Shown here: one piece after another, positions 9,901 to 20,884 of the stretch
Layout of the letters: each line of letters opens with the position of its first letter
Numbering within the stretch: the first letter of the stretch is position 1
Origin: Oehlia diaphana
Lineage: Eukaryota; Glomeromycota; Glomeromycetes; Glomerales; Glomeraceae
Assembly: GCA_003833135.1 (NCBI GenBank)
Contig: QZLH01001274.1
Location: 1-35,827 of the forward strand
DNA: 35,827 nucleotides
Reading direction: 5' to 3'
Made by a program: the position numbers and the translations under genes
The notes under the pieces: generated by a model
The model's input: only the letters and a program-made list of their open reading frames with translations
Told to the model about the DNA's origin: nothing
Databases searched by the model: none

Positions 9901-12080
9901 GCAGCAACCGCAGCCTACTGACGTAACAACAATTGTTGATCATTTCTACTAAAAGTTACTAAATTTTTTTTTTTGTCATATTTTACCTTGAAATGTCTTA
10001 TTGATGTATCCTTTTTATTTACATTATAAATATATTATAATAGTTGACATTCATACTTTTCTGAAAATACATTATTAAGTAATTACAAATTGTCTTTTTA
10101 AAATTTGTAATTCATGCTTGACTACTAAATCCAATCATATTTCAAAAAACTATTAATGATAACCACAAAATTCATATATCGTCAATACGTACTTATTATT
10201 TAATTAAATAAATTCTTTCGCTAATTGGATAAGATTTGTATGAAGTTTATATCAGTGACTAATTCCGATCAAAAATATTACTTCAAAATACAATTTAAAT
10301 CAACTTACACAATTTTTTTCTTTTTCCTACTACAATAATTCTGGAATTTATTTCGAATAACTGAACGTAGTTATTTATTTATATTGTGCATGACTAGTAT
10401 TCCAATAATGAAGCTTCTTATTTGAAAAGGTGAATGATAGAATTAATTATTTCAATTTTTTATTTGAAATTTATTGACACATGCTTTGATTTCCAGCTTA
10501 ATAATGATCAGCTTTGCATTATTGGTGAAGCAGCTAGATCCATAAGAACTATACTTAAACCTCAAAAAATTATTAGAAAAATAAAAAGTTGATATATGTA
10601 GGTTCAATAAATTACTCCCGTTATAATTTGTTCAGATGTGAATATATTGCCAAAGAAATCGCCCAATGACCTAATTCTTAATGAGATATTGAATCTTTAT
10701 AAAGAACACATTTTTCTTGTTTTTATATGATTTCAGAAAGCTATTCTGTAAGTTTTATTAATATTTAAAATTTTGTATTGTTGGCAATAATGCTTGGTTA
10801 CCGTTGGACTGAGTGTTCATGGTATAGGCACGATAAATCTTTACAAGTTTTCATTGTCAACTATTGATGTGATTTATTTACTAAATTAATAATTAATAGT
10901 GGTTTTCTCTCGATAGGAAATTGTATTCAGTATTTGGGCAAGTGACTAATATTTTAATAAGAGTTCATCATAGTTTCACCAAGTTTCACCTTTTTAGCAT
11001 TATGCCAACTTGCCAAACCTCTAGTTTCTTCAGCAATCTTATTATTGAGTAAAAGATTAATATAAAATTTGATCTACTTATTGTTGTTAATGAATAAAAT
11101 CGCAAGTTTATTAAAAATATAATGTTAGCAAATAAAGTTTACTTATAATTGATACCATTGTAACTGAGAGCCTGATGAACCAGACACCAGTTGCTACCTC
11201 TCTCAGTACATTTCAAATAGTACTACATTAATCACACTTGGTTTATCACAGTTTACTAAGGACTTTTTTAACAACCACTTATTATCCCATTACAATTTTC
11301 AATTGATGATAAATGAATTTTCCTTATTAAACTTCATAATTTTAATTAGCAATGATTACTTTTTGATAATTGTGCAAAGCTTTTTTTAGCAATAATTTCA
11401 TTTTTCATGATGGCAAGGCTGAACTAAATTATTTTAAACTAAGGCACTTATAATTCTTTAATGTTACAAAATTATAGTTACATCATTTTTATAAAATATT
11501 ACAAATATTTGATTATTTGCAATGATCCTTTTTCTAAAAATAAATGTTCCTAATGTTAAAGAATTTGTCAATATAATTCATTTTTCTTTAACTATTGACA
11601 TTATCAATTGATCCATCATTTCCTCGTTTGTTTCCAATCAAGTTATTTTATTAAACATGCGATCAATTGTTTGCTTGTACTAATTTGTCGATCACTGTGT
11701 GTTGCTGTGCCAATTAATCATCTGATTACTGTGCCAAACAATCATGCGACTGCCACATCTTACTGAACTACCGTACTCTAAGCTTCGACAGCTTCGTAAT
11801 ACGCTTAACTTTGGCTATTAGCTCTAGTGGCATATTACTCCGTTGTTCAATAAATAAATATAAACTATTAAATATCCTCTTAAAAATATATATATTATTT
11901 GATGAGAAGTATCTGTATCGGTCATGATTACCAATGAAAGGCCCTGTGACGGCATATATATGTCAATTATTTGTAATTGTTATGATTAATTAAATACAGT
12001 CTATTGTAAATCTGCGTGAACTCATTAGGTTGAACGATAAATGAATTTATTGGTTCATTATCTGCATTATTTGCGGACAG
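9901..12080. other. 2.2 kb without a recognised gene
   Basis: AT-rich. Visible structures: CTGAGAG ... CTCTCAG inverted repeat at about 11164-11206, and an imperfect direct repeat with CTGTGCCAA near 11707 and 11732. No coding frame could be supported on either strand. Confidence 0.4.
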
Positions 12081-12086
12081 AAAATT

Positions 12087-12166
12087 TGATCTGCAAATCC
12101 AATTAATTGTTGCACTACCTGTCCTGTATGACTGTACTACTGTACTACGGTATACTAAATAAATAG
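12087..12166 (+). promoter_or_regulatory. SLR-family promoter block 5
   Basis: TTGATCTGCAAATCC, AATTAATTGTTGCACTACC, a duplicated GTACTACTGTACTACGGTATAC, then CTAAATAAATAG as TATA-like site near 12155-12166, about 55 bases before the ATG at 12218. Well preserved although the gene behind it is broken. Confidence 0.55.
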
Positions 12167-12217
12167 AGACGCAGTTATCATTGTTATTCATAAAAGTCAT
12201 AAAATACAAATAATAAT

Positions 12218-13174
12218 ATGAATATATCAAGTGCTTATATTTCATTATATGAAGAGTCAAATAAAATTATTCAAAATTTTGATAAAGTAGATATAACCTA
12301 CAATTCAAAATATAAATGAAAATATATATGAAGAAGATTTAAGCATTGTAGTAGATGAATTGATTAATCTTACTTTTAATGATTTAAATAAAGGAAATGA
12401 AGATATTGTAAGAAAAAAACATATTCTTAATTATTATATTAATAAACACAATATAATTTTACAAGAAATTTATAATTGGCTTTTAAATAATCAATATCAT
12501 TCAAATTCCATATATTTACTTGGATATTTTAATTATCATGGTATTGTGACCGGTAATAATAAACAAAAAGCGTCTAAATTATATCAAATTGCAGCAAAGT
12601 TAGAAAATATTGTGGCTCAATTGGATCTTGCTATTATGTATATAAATGGAGTAGGTGGTGAAAAAAATTATACTAAAGCTTTTGAATTATCTAAAAAGTT
12701 GGCAGAAAAAGGTAATCCGAATGTAATGAATAGATTAGGATTTTGTTATGATCGTGGAATTGGAATTGAAGTCAACAAGCAAAAGGCATTTGAATTATAT
12801 CAAAAAGCAGCAGATTTAGGAAATTCAAATGGAATAAATAATATGGGGTTGTGTTATGAAACTGGGTTTGGAACTAATGTTAATAAAGAAAAAGCATTTG
12901 AGTTATACCAAAAAGCAGCGGACTTAGGAAATGCGAACGGAATGAATAGCCTAGGATATTGTTATGAAAATGGAGTTGGAACTGACGTTGATATTAAAAA
13001 AGCATTGGAATTATATCGAAAGGCAGCAAATTTAGAAAATTATTATGCTCAATTTAACCTTGCTTTGTTATTAAAAAAGATATAACTAAAGCAATTTATT
13101 GGTATAAGAAATCTTTTGAACAAGGGCATAATTATGCACAAAAAAAATTAAATGATCTTTTATTCTTTTATTAA
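12218..13174 (+). pseudogene. SLR gene broken by two small deletions
   Basis: From ATG 12218 the frame reads MNISSAYISLYEESNKIIQN and then FDKVDI. It then loses 11 bases compared with paralogues: the codons for KEIE are missing just before the PTIQNI motif. This shifts the frame into a stop after about 33 codons. The correct frame resumes near 12300 and is open to 13085, covering the rest of the N-terminal block and five SLR units (LLGYFNYHGIV, LDLAIMYINGVG, NRLGFCYDRGIG, NNMGLCYETGFG, NSLGYCYENGVG). A second loss of net 19 bases near 13070 shifts the frame in the last unit. The expected ending (KDITKAIYWYKKSFEQGH) continues in another frame to a stop at 13174. Both lesions are simple deletions, and the rest is well conserved, so inactivation is recent. 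A spliced or read-through product is not excluded. Confidence 0.85.
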
Positions 13175-13287
13175 TTTTGTATATTGTATTAATAAATTCT
13201 TTATATTTAAACGTATTTTAAATACTTAGGTAATAAATAATGATCTTTTTTTTTTTTTTTTAACAATTCAATGTTAAGCATTAAATG

Positions 13288-13559
13288 GTTCAAACCAGTG
13301 TTTGGCAAATGACTTGAAATAACCAAATGATTCAAATGATAGATGACAAATGACATGTCATTTCATGCTCAAATGACAAATAATCTTGGTCATTTGAATG
13401 TAGTTTTGGCCAACATTATAATTTTTGCCTACACTACATTCATTATTTTTAATAATGATAGTCACATGATAATTTTGTGATAAATATTAGCCAATCAGTA
13501 AATGACAAATAATTTTTAAATGGTCAAATGACCAGTCATTTCCGAACACTAGTTTAAAC
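13288..13559. mobile_element. hAT-type MITE, 256 bp
   Basis: Ends are CAGTGTTTGGCAAATGACT at 13296 and, in reverse complement, TAGTGTTCGGAAATGACT, ending at 13551. The flanks GTTCAAAC (13288-13295) and GTTTAAAC (13552-13559) form an 8-bp target duplication with one mismatch. YAGTG termini and 8-bp duplication are typical of the hAT superfamily. The interior repeats AAATGAC and has no coding sequence, so it is non-autonomous. It sits between two SLR copies. Confidence 0.75.
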
Positions 13560-13663
13560 GACAAATGGGAATATTAGAATATTATTTATATCTTATAATA
13601 GCCTTTAAAAATGGCCGTTAATAAGATTATGGTGCTACAAAATAACAAAAATGTACAAAAGGG

Positions 13664-13741
13664 CTGATCTACAGTAACTAAACAAATTAATTATAGTGCT
13701 ACAGTACAGTACTACTGTATACAATATAAGCAATATAAATA
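13664..13741 (+). promoter_or_regulatory. SLR-family promoter block 6
   Basis: CTGATCTACAGTAACTAAAC, AAATTAATTATAGTGCTAC, AGTACTACTGTATACAATATAAG, then AATATAAAT at 13732-13740, 60 bases before the ATG at 13801. Confidence 0.55.
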
Positions 13742-13800
13742 CGAAGCAAGCTGCATGAAAAATTTTTTTCGCTTTACCTAACAGTAAAATTGTATTCACA

Positions 13801-14820
13801 ATGTCTGCAATAAATGTTTTCAATAATTCAAATAATGAGAATATATCAAATAATTATAATTTATCATTAGGAGTATTAACTCAAATTCAAAGTTTTAACA
13901 AAATAGAAATAAAGGAAATAAAACCTACAATACAAAATATTAACGAAAGTATATATGAAGAAGATTTAAGCATCGTTATTGATGAATTGAATAATCTTAC
14001 TTTAAATGAATTAAATAGAGGGTGTTCAGCTAAAGAAAGGAAAAATCATATTATTAATTATATTAATAATCATAAAATTATTTTACAAGAAATCTATAAT
14101 TGGCTTTTAAATAATCAATATCATTCAAATTCCATTTTTTTGCTTGGGTATTTTAATTATTATGGAATTGTAACCAATAAAAGTAAGCATAAAGCATATG
14201 AACTATATCAAAAGGCAGCAGATTTAGAAAATATTGCAGCACAATTAGATCTTGCTAATATGTGTATTCATGAAAAATGGATTGAAAAGAACCATAATAA
14301 AGCTTTTGAATTATCTAAAAAGCTAGCAGAAAAAAATAACCCGAATGCAATAAATAGGTTAGGGTATTGTTATGATATTGGAATTGGAACTGAAGTCAAC
14401 AAGCAAAAAGCATTTGAATTATATCAAAAAGCAGCTGATTTGGGAAATTCACATGGAATAAATAATTTAGGGTGGTGTTTTGAATGTGGTTATGGAACTA
14501 TTATTAATGAACAAATGGCATTTGAGTTATATCAAAAAGCAGCAGATTTAGGGAATATAAATGGAATGAATAGTCTGGGATGTTGTTATAAAAATGGAGT
14601 TGGAACTGACGTTGATAACCATAAAGCATTTGAATTATATCAAAAAGCGGCATATTTGGGGAATGATTTTTCTCAATATAATCTTGCTCTGATGTATGAA
14701 TATGGAAGTGATACTGAAAAAGATATAAACCAAGCAATTTATTGGTATAAAAAATCTGCCGAACAAGGACATGGATATGCTCATGAAAAATTAGCAGAAC
14801 TTTTAGAAAAATTGAATTAA
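13801..14820 (+). CDS. Sel1-like repeat protein
   Basis: 339 residues, uninterrupted; ATG 13801 is the first ATG after the TATA-like site. The Asn-rich leader (MSAINVFNNSNNENISNNYN) is longer than in paralogues. The conserved block follows (EIKPTIQNINESIYEEDLSI, YNWLLNNQYHSNS), then six SLR units: LLGYFNYYGIV, LDLANMCIHEKW, NRLGYCYDIGIG, NNLGWCFECGYG, NSLGCCYKNGVG and YNLALMYEYGSD. The second unit has lost the Gly of the usual DG turn (IHEKWIEK). It ends AIYWYKKSAEQGHGYAHEKL. Units 3-5 are near-identical in their second helices (KAFELYQKAADLGN), suggesting recent internal duplication or conversion. Predicted cytosolic adaptor; partner unknown. Confidence 0.9.
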   Translation: MSAINVFNNSNNENISNNYNLSLGVLTQIQSFNKIEIKEIKPTIQNINESIYEEDLSIVIDELNNLTLNELNRGCSAKERKNHIINYINNHKIILQEIYNWLLNNQYHSNSIFLLGYFNYYGIVTNKSKHKAYELYQKAADLENIAAQLDLANMCIHEKWIEKNHNKAFELSKKLAEKNNPNAINRLGYCYDIGIGTEVNKQKAFELYQKAADLGNSHGINNLGWCFECGYGTIINEQMAFELYQKAADLGNINGMNSLGCCYKNGVGTDVDNHKAFELYQKAAYLGNDFSQYNLALMYEYGSDTEKDINQAIYWYKKSAEQGHGYAHEKLAELLEKLN

Positions 14821-16045
14821 ATATTTTTAATTACGTAATATCATTATGTAGTAGTCTATTATTGATAAGTTCATTGCATGCAATTTTCATATATTTAAAT
14901 AAATTTGTTAATAAGAAATAAAGTATTTTTTTCGCATTTAGTTTAATTAAAGATAATTAATTATTCATAGCTCTATCATAGTTCTGAGCTCGTCTAATGG
15001 ATGCTAAATGTGCGCCGATCACTTGTTGCCTCTTTATGTAGATTTAAGCACTCTAGAATGATATATAATAAAGAGAATAATACAAGTAAAGAAAAAAAAA
15101 ATCTTGATTATATCGGCAATCATAAAATAATTTCATGTCAATTTATATAGTATACCTTACTTATTAAATTTTGCAAATTGCTTATGTTAAATATATTACA
15201 AAAATATAGGGCTGAAAAAATATTTGGTTTATTAGAATAAAATTTATAGAAAAGAAATGAACACGCTCTAGAAGGATTAAAAACTTTCAAAGAAATCAAA
15301 GAAATAAATTACATATTAAACATCCGTTTGGTAAATTAGATCGATTTCTGTTTTAAGGTCACAACATCTGGAAAACTGAAGGAACGGCTTTATTTTTAAA
15401 TTTTTATATCTTGATTTCTTTGATTATTATTTTGTGCTGTTATTAACGACAATTTTATTAAGTTCTCCAATAATGCCGTTCGATTGTCCATTCTGTTCCA
15501 AATTGTGACTTAGGAGTTGTCATTAAAAAAAATGGGACTTGCACATTAACAATAATATGAAAATTTGTTATATTGAACTTTTTTAAATAATTCTTTGCTC
15601 GCAACCAAAAATGACAGAGCAGTTATCACGGATTTTGAAAGCGCCTAAAAAATAATGCCCTACTGTGACGAAAACTTTTAATTATCTATTTTTATTCACT
15701 ATTTATTTTTTATTTTTTATCATATAAAAATGGAGATGCCTTAAGATAGTAAATGTAAATTTCTAAATTACTAATTAATTACACAAATAAATAAAGATGA
15801 AAATTAAGTGTACATTATAAATAGAATTCAAATTGTAACTAGTTTCTCCAAACAGATTGACCAAGCGTGCGTTTGATCAGTAATTTATTCATTTGTTTCC
15901 GGATTTCTTTATGAGAGTTGCAAACGAATAAACGGTTTATTTTTTTTATAATTAGCTGAAACAATGTTTACTAAAACAATGATGTTTTTATATAATAACT
16001 CATCCATAGAATCATTATGTGATCAATTTTTGACAAAAATTAATT
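14821..16045. other. 1.2 kb without a recognised gene
   Basis: AT-rich. A short open fragment near 15256-15340 (NEHALEGLKTFKEIKEINYI) is too short to identify. CCAAGCGTGCGTTTGATCAG near 15860 stands out in composition only. Confidence 0.35.
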
Positions 16046-16055
16046 TCCACTTATA

Positions 16056-16092
16056 GTACTGCAGTGCTACATCAAAATATATAAATATGCTG
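16056..16092 (+). promoter_or_regulatory. SLR-family promoter block of a dead copy
   Basis: ATAGTACTGCAGTGCTACATC followed by TATATAAATA near 16078-16087, about 50 bases before the ATG at 16140; same arrangement as block 6. Confidence 0.45.
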
Positions 16093-16247
16093 TATTTCGT
16101 AAATTTTCAATCCGTTCACATGTAAAATTATTATTTACAATGCCTGATAATACAGATATAATTCTTCTAAATTATCAAATAAACAACAATAAATTCAAAA
16201 CTTTTTAAAGTAAATATATTGGAAATAGAACCTACAACCCAATATAT

Positions 16248-17121
16248 TATTGCCGTTTTCAAATTTATATGAGGTGATGACAAAAACAAAAAAAAACACA
16301 CAAAAAATTATATCAAAAAACACACTCAAAAAAACACATGTAATGTGTGTCATGTAATACGAGATCACAAAATCTTAAGTTTTTTTTGCGTTAAAAGCCT
16401 TTAAAAGGTTGGAATTTGACACCAAGCCACAAATGATCTGCAATCCCGTGATCAAGACAATATTTAATTGATGTTCGTTTTTATTTATTTTTATATAAAA
16501 TTTAAAGGCTATGCACAAAATGAATAATCCAAGTTAATAAAGAATCGAATATGTTATTTAGGTTAAATTCTAATTATATTTACCCATAATATGACATAAC
16601 AATAAATAAACAAACTTTGTAGCAACTTATTAAAAATATTTCTCCCTTTTCTTTCTATTCCAAAGCTATAAACATAAGATTTTAATTATTAATTATTTAA
16701 TAAGCTTTTAAATAAAAAATTATTTAGATAGAGTATTTCCATATAAATATGTAAAGTAGTGCCATAAAATACCATTTTACTGCTTCCCAAGAGGTCTGAG
16801 AATACTTTGATTAGTTTAGTTGTGGTGTGATTCTAGTGTAGTGTCTTTTTTATTCACTGTGATCTAAGTGTGATTCTAGTGTGATTCAAGTGTGATTCAA
16901 GTGAGATCTTGGAGTTAAAGAGTAAAAATACCAGTCTATTTTTGACTAAACCTTACAAACTCATAGTATACACACGTGTTTATTGAAATATTAAAAAAAA
17001 AATATAGTAGAACTATAAAAAATTTAGACTTTAAATATAAAGAACGAAATTTTTTTTCGTATATAATTTTTTTTGTGTTACACGATCGATATCAATTTCA
17101 ACCATTTTGAAAACCGCAATA
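16248..17121. mobile_element. 870-bp non-autonomous DNA transposon inside an SLR pseudogene
   Basis: Left end TTGCCGTTTTCAAA (16250-16263) and right end TTTGAAAACCGCAA (17106-17119) are inverted repeats with one mismatch. Both are flanked by TA (16248-16249, 17120-17121). Removing the element and one TA restores the SLR reading block seen in paralogues, which confirms the boundaries. TA duplication suggests the Tc1/mariner group. No transposase frame is visible. Subterminal AC-rich arrays (CAAAAAACACACTC) lie at the left end, and an 11-bp minisatellite lies inside. Confidence 0.75.
16824..16907. repeat. 11-bp minisatellite (GTGTGATTCWA)
   Basis: Units TGTGATTCTAG, TGTGATTCAAG and variants (TGTGATCTAAG) recur about six times with one interruption. 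Located inside the 870-bp element. Confidence 0.65.
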
Positions 17122-17645
17122 ATAAATATATTGATGATGATTTAAATATTATGATTGGCGAATAAAATCTAAAAAAAATTTATGTTATTATAATATAATC
17201 GCATTTGTATGATAAACTATTATATAAATAATTATATATATATATTGTGCCTATTATTATCAAACAAATATTATTTTATTTTGGAATAACCAAATTATTT
17301 ATTATCAATCAAGACTTTTTTTAATTTATTTAATCTTAACTACTTGTAAATAGTTATGATTTCATTAGTCTTTCATTCAACTCGTAAATAATAATAATAT
17401 ATTAACATTATTTGAATTCTTTATTAATTTATGATGTTAAGAAATTTCTAAATCATTTTTCAGAGTCACAACTAAACCAAAAATGTAAAAGAGATAATAA
17501 ATGTTTTTGCTTACTTTGCATCATTACAATAACCAATAAAATTGAAATAATTATAATAAAATTAAATACATGAGTAAAATTATATAATATAATTTGTATA
17601 GGTAATATAATTTCTTTAAAAAATAATTTAACCTAAATTAGTATT

Positions 17646-17675
17646 GCGGAAATTGCTAAAGCAATGACCGCAACA
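17646..17675. repeat. Palindrome TTGCGG...CCGCAA
   Basis: TTGCGG-A-AATTGCT-AA-AGCAAT-GA-CCGCAA folds into a hairpin of two stacked 6-bp stems. It may be a solo transposon end. Confidence 0.5.
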
Positions 17676-18053
17676 TAGACGTAAAAAAAACATCATATCA
17701 ATGAAGGCATCTATATAAATACAACAAACCACAAGCTATGTACTAAAAAAATCTATGCAGGGTAGCAACCTAGTGCTATAAAGGTGGTAGCGAATCCTAT
17801 GAATCTAATACCAGAATAGTTGTATTCTGTTGTATTTTATACGCTTACAACGGAAAAGATCCGAAACTAAACTCGACACCTGCTGTCAGTACTATCTTTA
17901 TCTAATAGTCCAATATCACACCACCAACCACCCAAGAACTTAACTTTGTTTCTCGAAAATTTTTTTACGTGAATTCATGTGACTTGAGAAAATAAGACCC
18001 TGTTAATATCACATTTCTATTTTTAATTCCAAAACGTAATTTATTAAAATCAT

Positions 18054-18165
18054 CAAATACAATTTGAATCCAAATTGTATTTGGAACTTGATTTAATTAT
18101 AAATTTGAATCTAAATTTTTTGATTCAATTCAATCAATTTAAATTCAAATGTAATTAAATTTTAT
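18054..18165. repeat. Two adjacent hairpins, first one perfect
   Basis: CAAATACAATTTG (18054-18066), loop AATC, CAAATTGTATTTG (18071-18083) is a perfect 13-bp stem. Directly after it, ATTTAATTATAAATTTGAAT pairs imperfectly with ATTCAAATGTAATTAAAT across a loop, forming a second stem of about 22 matched positions. It could be a foldback element or a structured transcript. Confidence 0.6.
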
Positions 18166-19276
18166 TTAACTTTATCCATAAAAAATACTAATACTAATAC
18201 AGGATTATTATATTTATCCATTTAGATATAAACTACTCAATCTGCAATAACCAAAAAAAAAGCGTAATGTTCTCAGAATACCAAATTTTATTAATCTCTT
18301 ATTTGCAGTATCTTATCATAAAAGGTTAGATATAATAATAGGATAATTAAAATGATTTTACTGTTTCTTTCTACATTTTATAGTTTAAATCTATACATAA
18401 ACGTTGATTTAATAATAATATACTGTAATTTGCTTAAATATTATTTAAATGTAATGAAATTTTGGAAAAAAATACTATGCTAAGATCAATTTGTAATGAA
18501 TGTACTGATGTTAATAGACAGTACAGTCATCTAAGCCAAGAAATTTCTTTAATACATTTATAAACAATAATGATATAATTAATGTAATTTAAATAATTCT
18601 TAAACAAAAACGTGATGGTTTTAATTGAGACCATTTGACAGGCTCAGATTGACCATATAAGTAACACAAAATCGAATACGACAGAGTATTGTCTAAAGAC
18701 ATATACGATAAGATGGTAAGTGTTTTATTATATAGACTCTCATGATCACACTATAGAATCAACGTTGAGTTTATTTACAGTCTATTTAATGATTTTAATA
18801 GCTTGATTTTTATAAGACAAATTATTTATATTAAATTATTTATAATGAATTATTACGTGAATAAGGCGGTATTGTTTTATTAATATATCATTAACAAAGC
18901 AATTCAAAAAAACATAAAAAAAATGTTACAGTATAATTAGATATATAATAAAATTTAAATATAATTTTCAAACATATTCAAATATATTTAATATTGATTT
19001 AATAATAAATAATGTTTTTAGTTAAATATTTTTTTCCTTTTTCAGAAAAAAAAAAGAAATGAAAATTATTTGTAATCGCAAAAATTATTGTAAAAAAAAA
19101 TTAATTTAAAATATTTCAAATGTGAATAAAAATAGAAATTGATTATTTATATATTTTATTTTTGAATATTCTTTATATTTTTATTTTTAAATTTCGGAAA
19201 ATAATAAGTACTTTAAATAAGATCAACAGTTTTATTAGACGCAGCTCAATTCATTATGATAAAATACCGCAGGAAT

Positions 19277-19336
19277 TGATCTGCAAAAAATTGACCGTTG
19301 GTTGTACAGTTGTACTACTGTATACAAAATAAATAT
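19277..19336 (+). promoter_or_regulatory. SLR-family promoter block 7
   Basis: TGATCTGCAAAAAATTGACC, then GTACAGTTGTACTACTGTATAC, then AAAATAAATA (19326-19335), 55 bases before the ATG at 19391. An in-frame upstream TTG lies within this block and is not a credible start. Confidence 0.6.
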
Positions 19337-19390
19337 TCACAAATATTCACAATTTTTTTTTTCTGCATTCTATCGCTATTTTTATTCATA

Positions 19391-20416
19391 ATGTCCGAAA
19401 TACATATTACTAAAAATTTAGATAAAATGTATACATCAAACTCCTACGATTCATCACATGAAAAAATGATTCAGATTATTCAAAATTTTAATAAAATAGA
19501 TTTGAAGGAAATTAAACCTACAACTCAAAATATTAATGAAAATATTTATGAAGGAGATTTAGGTATTGTAGTTGATAAATTGATTGACCTTAATTTAAAG
19601 AATTTAAATAAAGGAATCGATAATAATGTAAGAAAGAAAGAAATTCTTGATTATATTGATATTCATAATATAATCATACAAGAAATCTACAATTGGTTTT
19701 TAAAAAATCAAAATAATTCAAATTCTATTTATTTGCTTGGATTTTTCAATTATCATGGAATTGTAGCTAATACTAATGAACAAAAAGCATTTGAATTATA
19801 TCACACTGCAGCAGAATTAAAAAATATGGTAGCCCAATTAGATATCGCTAATATGTATATATTTGGAAGTGGTATTGAAAAAAATTATGATATAGCCTTT
19901 GAATTAATTAATAACTTAGCAGCAAGTGATATTCCAAGTGCGGTAGAAAAATTGGGATTTTGTTATTATAATGGAATTGGAACTGATATTGATAAACAAA
20001 AAGCATTTAAACTATATCAAGATGCTGCGGATTTAGGAAATTCACATGGATTATATAGCTTAGGGTGTTGTTACCATTGTGGAATTGGAACTAGTTTAAA
20101 TAAAAAAAAAGCATTTGATTTATATGAGGAAGCAGCATATTTAGGGAATACAAGTGCAATGAATAGTTTGGGATGGTGTTATAAAGAAGGATTTGGTACT
20201 GTTATTGATTTACAAAAAACATTTGAATTATGTCAAAAGTCAGCAAATTTAGAAAATCGGTTTGCTCAATATAATCTTGGTTTGATGTATGAAAATGGAT
20301 ATCAAGTTGAAAAAGATATAACCAAAGCAATTTATTGGTATAAGAAATCTGCTAAACAAGGACATAAAAGTGCAAAAAAAAAGTTAAAAGTCTTTGGCAT
20401 TATTTCAGAAAATTGA
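19391..20416 (+). CDS. Sel1-like repeat protein
   Basis: 341 residues from ATG 19391 (MSEIHITKNLDKMYTSNSYD). The open frame continues upstream, adding a hydrophobic stretch (FTIFFFCILSLFLFI) that could be misread as a signal anchor. However, it has no ATG and overlaps the TATA-like site, so it is excluded. The conserved block (EIKPTTQNINENIYEGDLGI, then EIYNWFLKNQNNSNS) is followed by six SLR units: LLGFFNYHGIV, LDIANMYIFGSG, EKLGFCYYNGIG, YSLGCCYHCGIG, NSLGWCYKEGFG and YNLGLMYENGYQ, ending AIYWYKKSAKQGHKSAKKKL. Unit 2 lacks the usual LSKKLAEK helix and has LINNLAAS. Predicted cytosolic scaffold. Confidence 0.9.
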   Translation: MSEIHITKNLDKMYTSNSYDSSHEKMIQIIQNFNKIDLKEIKPTTQNINENIYEGDLGIVVDKLIDLNLKNLNKGIDNNVRKKEILDYIDIHNIIIQEIYNWFLKNQNNSNSIYLLGFFNYHGIVANTNEQKAFELYHTAAELKNMVAQLDIANMYIFGSGIEKNYDIAFELINNLAASDIPSAVEKLGFCYYNGIGTDIDKQKAFKLYQDAADLGNSHGLYSLGCCYHCGIGTSLNKKKAFDLYEEAAYLGNTSAMNSLGWCYKEGFGTVIDLQKTFELCQKSANLENRFAQYNLGLMYENGYQVEKDITKAIYWYKKSAKQGHKSAKKKLKVFGIISEN

Positions 20417-20880
20417 ACCAGGGTTGGTTTATCGATATTAAATTTTTATAATATTTATGTATTTTTAAAATATATCAAACGATCAAAAATGTTATTTATA
20501 ATATTTTTAAGATTCAAATACTTTTTGAAATTCATTGATAGGGAGTTAAACTTAACTTTATTTCATCTTATTTTTATTTTGCAGTGGATTAATCTTTTGA
20601 TAGGAAGTTAAACTTCGATAGAAAACTAAATTAACTAAATTTATATCTTTAAAATCACGTGGTAAAGTCGTACAAACAAATTTTTTAAAAAATTTTCTTT
20701 GTGTTTAGTTATTATATATTATTTGGCTATTTCTATTTTGAAATTATTTTGTAATTCTAGCTCGTTGTTAGCTTTGCATTATGATTGACTCCTAGTGTTC
20801 TTTTAACTCCAGCTTAAATATCAAATCAAATAAATCACATAACATATGGTCAGGTGATTGTGTTCATAGGTTGTGGCTTA
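20417..20880. other. Intergenic spacer
   Basis: No gene seen. GGGAGTTAAACTT and GGAAGTTAAACTT occur near 20540 and 20602 as short direct repeats. Likely holds the 3' end of the upstream SLR gene. Confidence 0.4.
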
Positions 20881-20884
20881 AAAA

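Larger units (their letters stand above)
16140..17170 (+). pseudogene. SLR gene start split by an 870-bp insertion
   Basis: ATG 16140 begins MPDNTDIILLNYQINNN. A shift and stop follow, then the conserved motif EIEPTTQ is still readable at about 16220-16243. Homology breaks off at 16249 and resumes at about 17120 with NKYIDDDLNIMIGE, the expected continuation (NINENIYEEDLSIVIDE in paralogues). A TAA follows, and nothing of the SLR units remains after about 17170. Three layers of decay are visible: frameshift, insertion and loss of the whole repeat domain. Confidence 0.75.
17171..19270. other. 2.1 kb without a recognised gene
   Basis: Very AT-rich. Holds the palindromes at 17646-17675 and 18054-18165 (listed separately). 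No coding frame is supported. Confidence 0.4.

Noticed and set aside
11164..11206. CTGAGAG...CTCTCAG hairpin as a terminator or regulatory RNA
   Set aside because: Seven-base stem with a long loop, no adjacent gene; expected by chance in a window of this size.
11967..12260. 97-residue minus-strand frame upstream of the SLR pseudogene at 12218
   Set aside because: It covers promoter block 5 in reverse; no domain and no paralogue.
1153..14737. Minus-strand frames at 1153-1389, 4257-4463 and 14504-14737, and + strand frame 9202-9396
   Set aside because: All are antisense shadows of SLR units with leucine/histidine/tyrosine-rich, low-complexity translations.
15256..15340. Fragment NEHALEGLKTFKEIKEINYI as a kinase or BTB relic
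   Set aside because: Only about 25 codons and no second matching motif nearby.
19298..19390. N-terminal extension of the SLR gene at 19391 with a hydrophobic, signal-anchor-like stretch
   Set aside because: No ATG in the extension, and it overlaps the conserved promoter block and TATA-like site.
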